The notes beneath the pieces are model-generated. The model saw nothing but the letters and a program-made list of their open reading frames with translations, had not been told where the DNA came from and did not search any database. This document shows positions 6,954 to 7,230 of a DNA stretch of 7,230 nt, piece after piece. The translations under genes were made by a program, and so were the position numbers. This DNA comes from Beijerinckiaceae bacterium (GTDB lineage: Bacteria; Pseudomonadota; Alphaproteobacteria; Rhizobiales; Beijerinckiaceae): the NCBI GenBank assembly GCA_947380915.1, contig CANCSY010000159.1:1-7230 (forward strand). The letters are read 5' to 3'. Positions within the stretch are counted from its first letter, which is position 1; each line of letters begins with the position of its first letter.

Positions 6954-6959
6954 TATAAA
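6954..6959 (+). promoter_or_regulatory. Putative -10 element for a leaderless transcript
   Basis: TATAAA lies in the 15-bp gap between the SDR stop and the next ATG, ending 5 nt before that ATG (6964). There is no Shine-Dalgarno in the gap. If the hexamer is a -10 box, transcription would begin at or next to the A of the start codon. No good -35 is present at 17 bp (GTCGAA at 6931-6936), so the call is tentative. Confidence 0.3.
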
Positions 6960-6963
6960 TCCC

Positions 6964-7230
6964 ATGTGCGGACGCCTCGCCATCACCCTGCCGCCCCAGG
7001 CCATTCGCGCGCTCTTCGCCTATGCGGAGCAGCCGAATTTTCCGCCGCGCTACAACGTGGCGCCGACCCAGCCTGTGCCGCTGGTGCGCATGGAGCGCGA
7101 GCCCGGCGGCGAGCGCAAGCAGCGGCATTTCGTGCTGGTGCGCTGGGGCTTCCTGCCGGGCTTCGTGAAGGACCCGAAGGACTATCCGCTTGTCATCAAC
7201 GCGCGGGCGGAAACGCTGGCCGAAAAACCC
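6964..7230 (+). CDS. SOS response-associated peptidase family protein (YedK/HMCES type), 3' end outside the window
   Basis: The first 89 codons are present and the frame is open at the window edge; complete family members have about 220-250 residues. The protein begins MCGR, so Cys2 becomes the N-terminal catalytic residue after Met removal. In this family Cys2 forms a covalent thiazolidine link to abasic sites in single-stranded DNA, shielding them from error-prone processing. RYNVAPTQ (29-36), RWGFLPGF (60-67) and VINARAET (77-84) are the conserved active-site and DNA-binding segments. N79 corresponds to the active-site Asn near residue 75 of E. coli YedK. The later Glu and His of the active site lie beyond the window. 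The ATG at 6964 is fixed by the obligatory MCGR start. It is 15 bp after the SDR stop, without a Shine-Dalgarno. I see no alphaproteobacterial LexA box (GTTC-N7-GTTC) just upstream, so SOS control is not supported here. Confidence 0.93.
   Translation, partial: MCGRLAITLPPQAIRALFAYAEQPNFPPRYNVAPTQPVPLVRMEREPGGERKQRHFVLVRWGFLPGFVKDPKDYPLVINARAETLAEKP

Noticed and set aside
6900..6963. LexA (SOS) box upstream of the YedK/HMCES gene
   Set aside because: No GTTC-N7-GTTC or close variant is present. The family name alone does not show SOS control.
5935..7128. A 397-residue minus-strand open frame antisense to the SDR and YedK genes
   Set aside because: It covers two recognised plus-strand genes and the gap between them, has no recognisable motif and no supporting start signal.

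Overview
The window is about 60-65% GC by eye and gene-dense, with no mobile elements, CRISPR arrays or RNA genes that I could recognise. The protein families suggest an alphaproteobacterium, probably of the Hyphomicrobiales (Rhizobiales). These are a 72-residue single-domain PhnA/YjdM protein, a phytase-like esterase, a Sua5-type threonylcarbamoyl-AMP synthase, a DmdC-like acyl-CoA dehydrogenase, an HSDL2-like SDR and a YedK/HMCES-type protein. The taxonomic placement is inferred from family resemblance, not from a marker gene.

Layout. Positions 124-342 (+) encode a small PhnA/YjdM C-terminal-domain protein. Positions 478-1812 (+) encode a secreted or periplasmic 'esterase-like activity of phytase' family protein. 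It is preceded by a Pho-box-like array of 7-bp direct repeats with an 11-bp period (392-420) and a -10-like hexamer at the expected distance. A strong hairpin at 1819-1849 separates this gene from the convergent minus-strand pair. That pair, read right to left, is Sua5/TsaC (4124-3144) followed 45 bp later by a two-domain cupin (3098-1869). The cupin's Shine-Dalgarno lies in one arm of a small inverted repeat. A 99-bp divergent intergenic region (4125-4223) separates sua5 from a plus-strand run: acyl-CoA dehydrogenase (4224-5996), SDR (6043-6948), and the start of a YedK/HMCES-type gene (6964 onward) that is cut by the window end.

How the genes fit together. The left part may be a phosphate-starvation-responsive secreted hydrolase. 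The acyl-CoA dehydrogenase and SDR are close, same-strand neighbours and look like one operon for acyl-CoA or fatty-acid-like metabolism. The SDR, however, has lost both the catalytic Ser and the catalytic Tyr of its family. Sua5 is a housekeeping enzyme for the tRNA t6A modification, and the YedK/HMCES protein protects abasic sites in single-stranded DNA. No obviously new multi-gene system is visible. The points most worth a second look are the dead-looking SDR, the Pho-box-like promoter before the phytase-like gene, the possible leaderless start of the YedK gene and the SD-sequestering repeat before the cupin.
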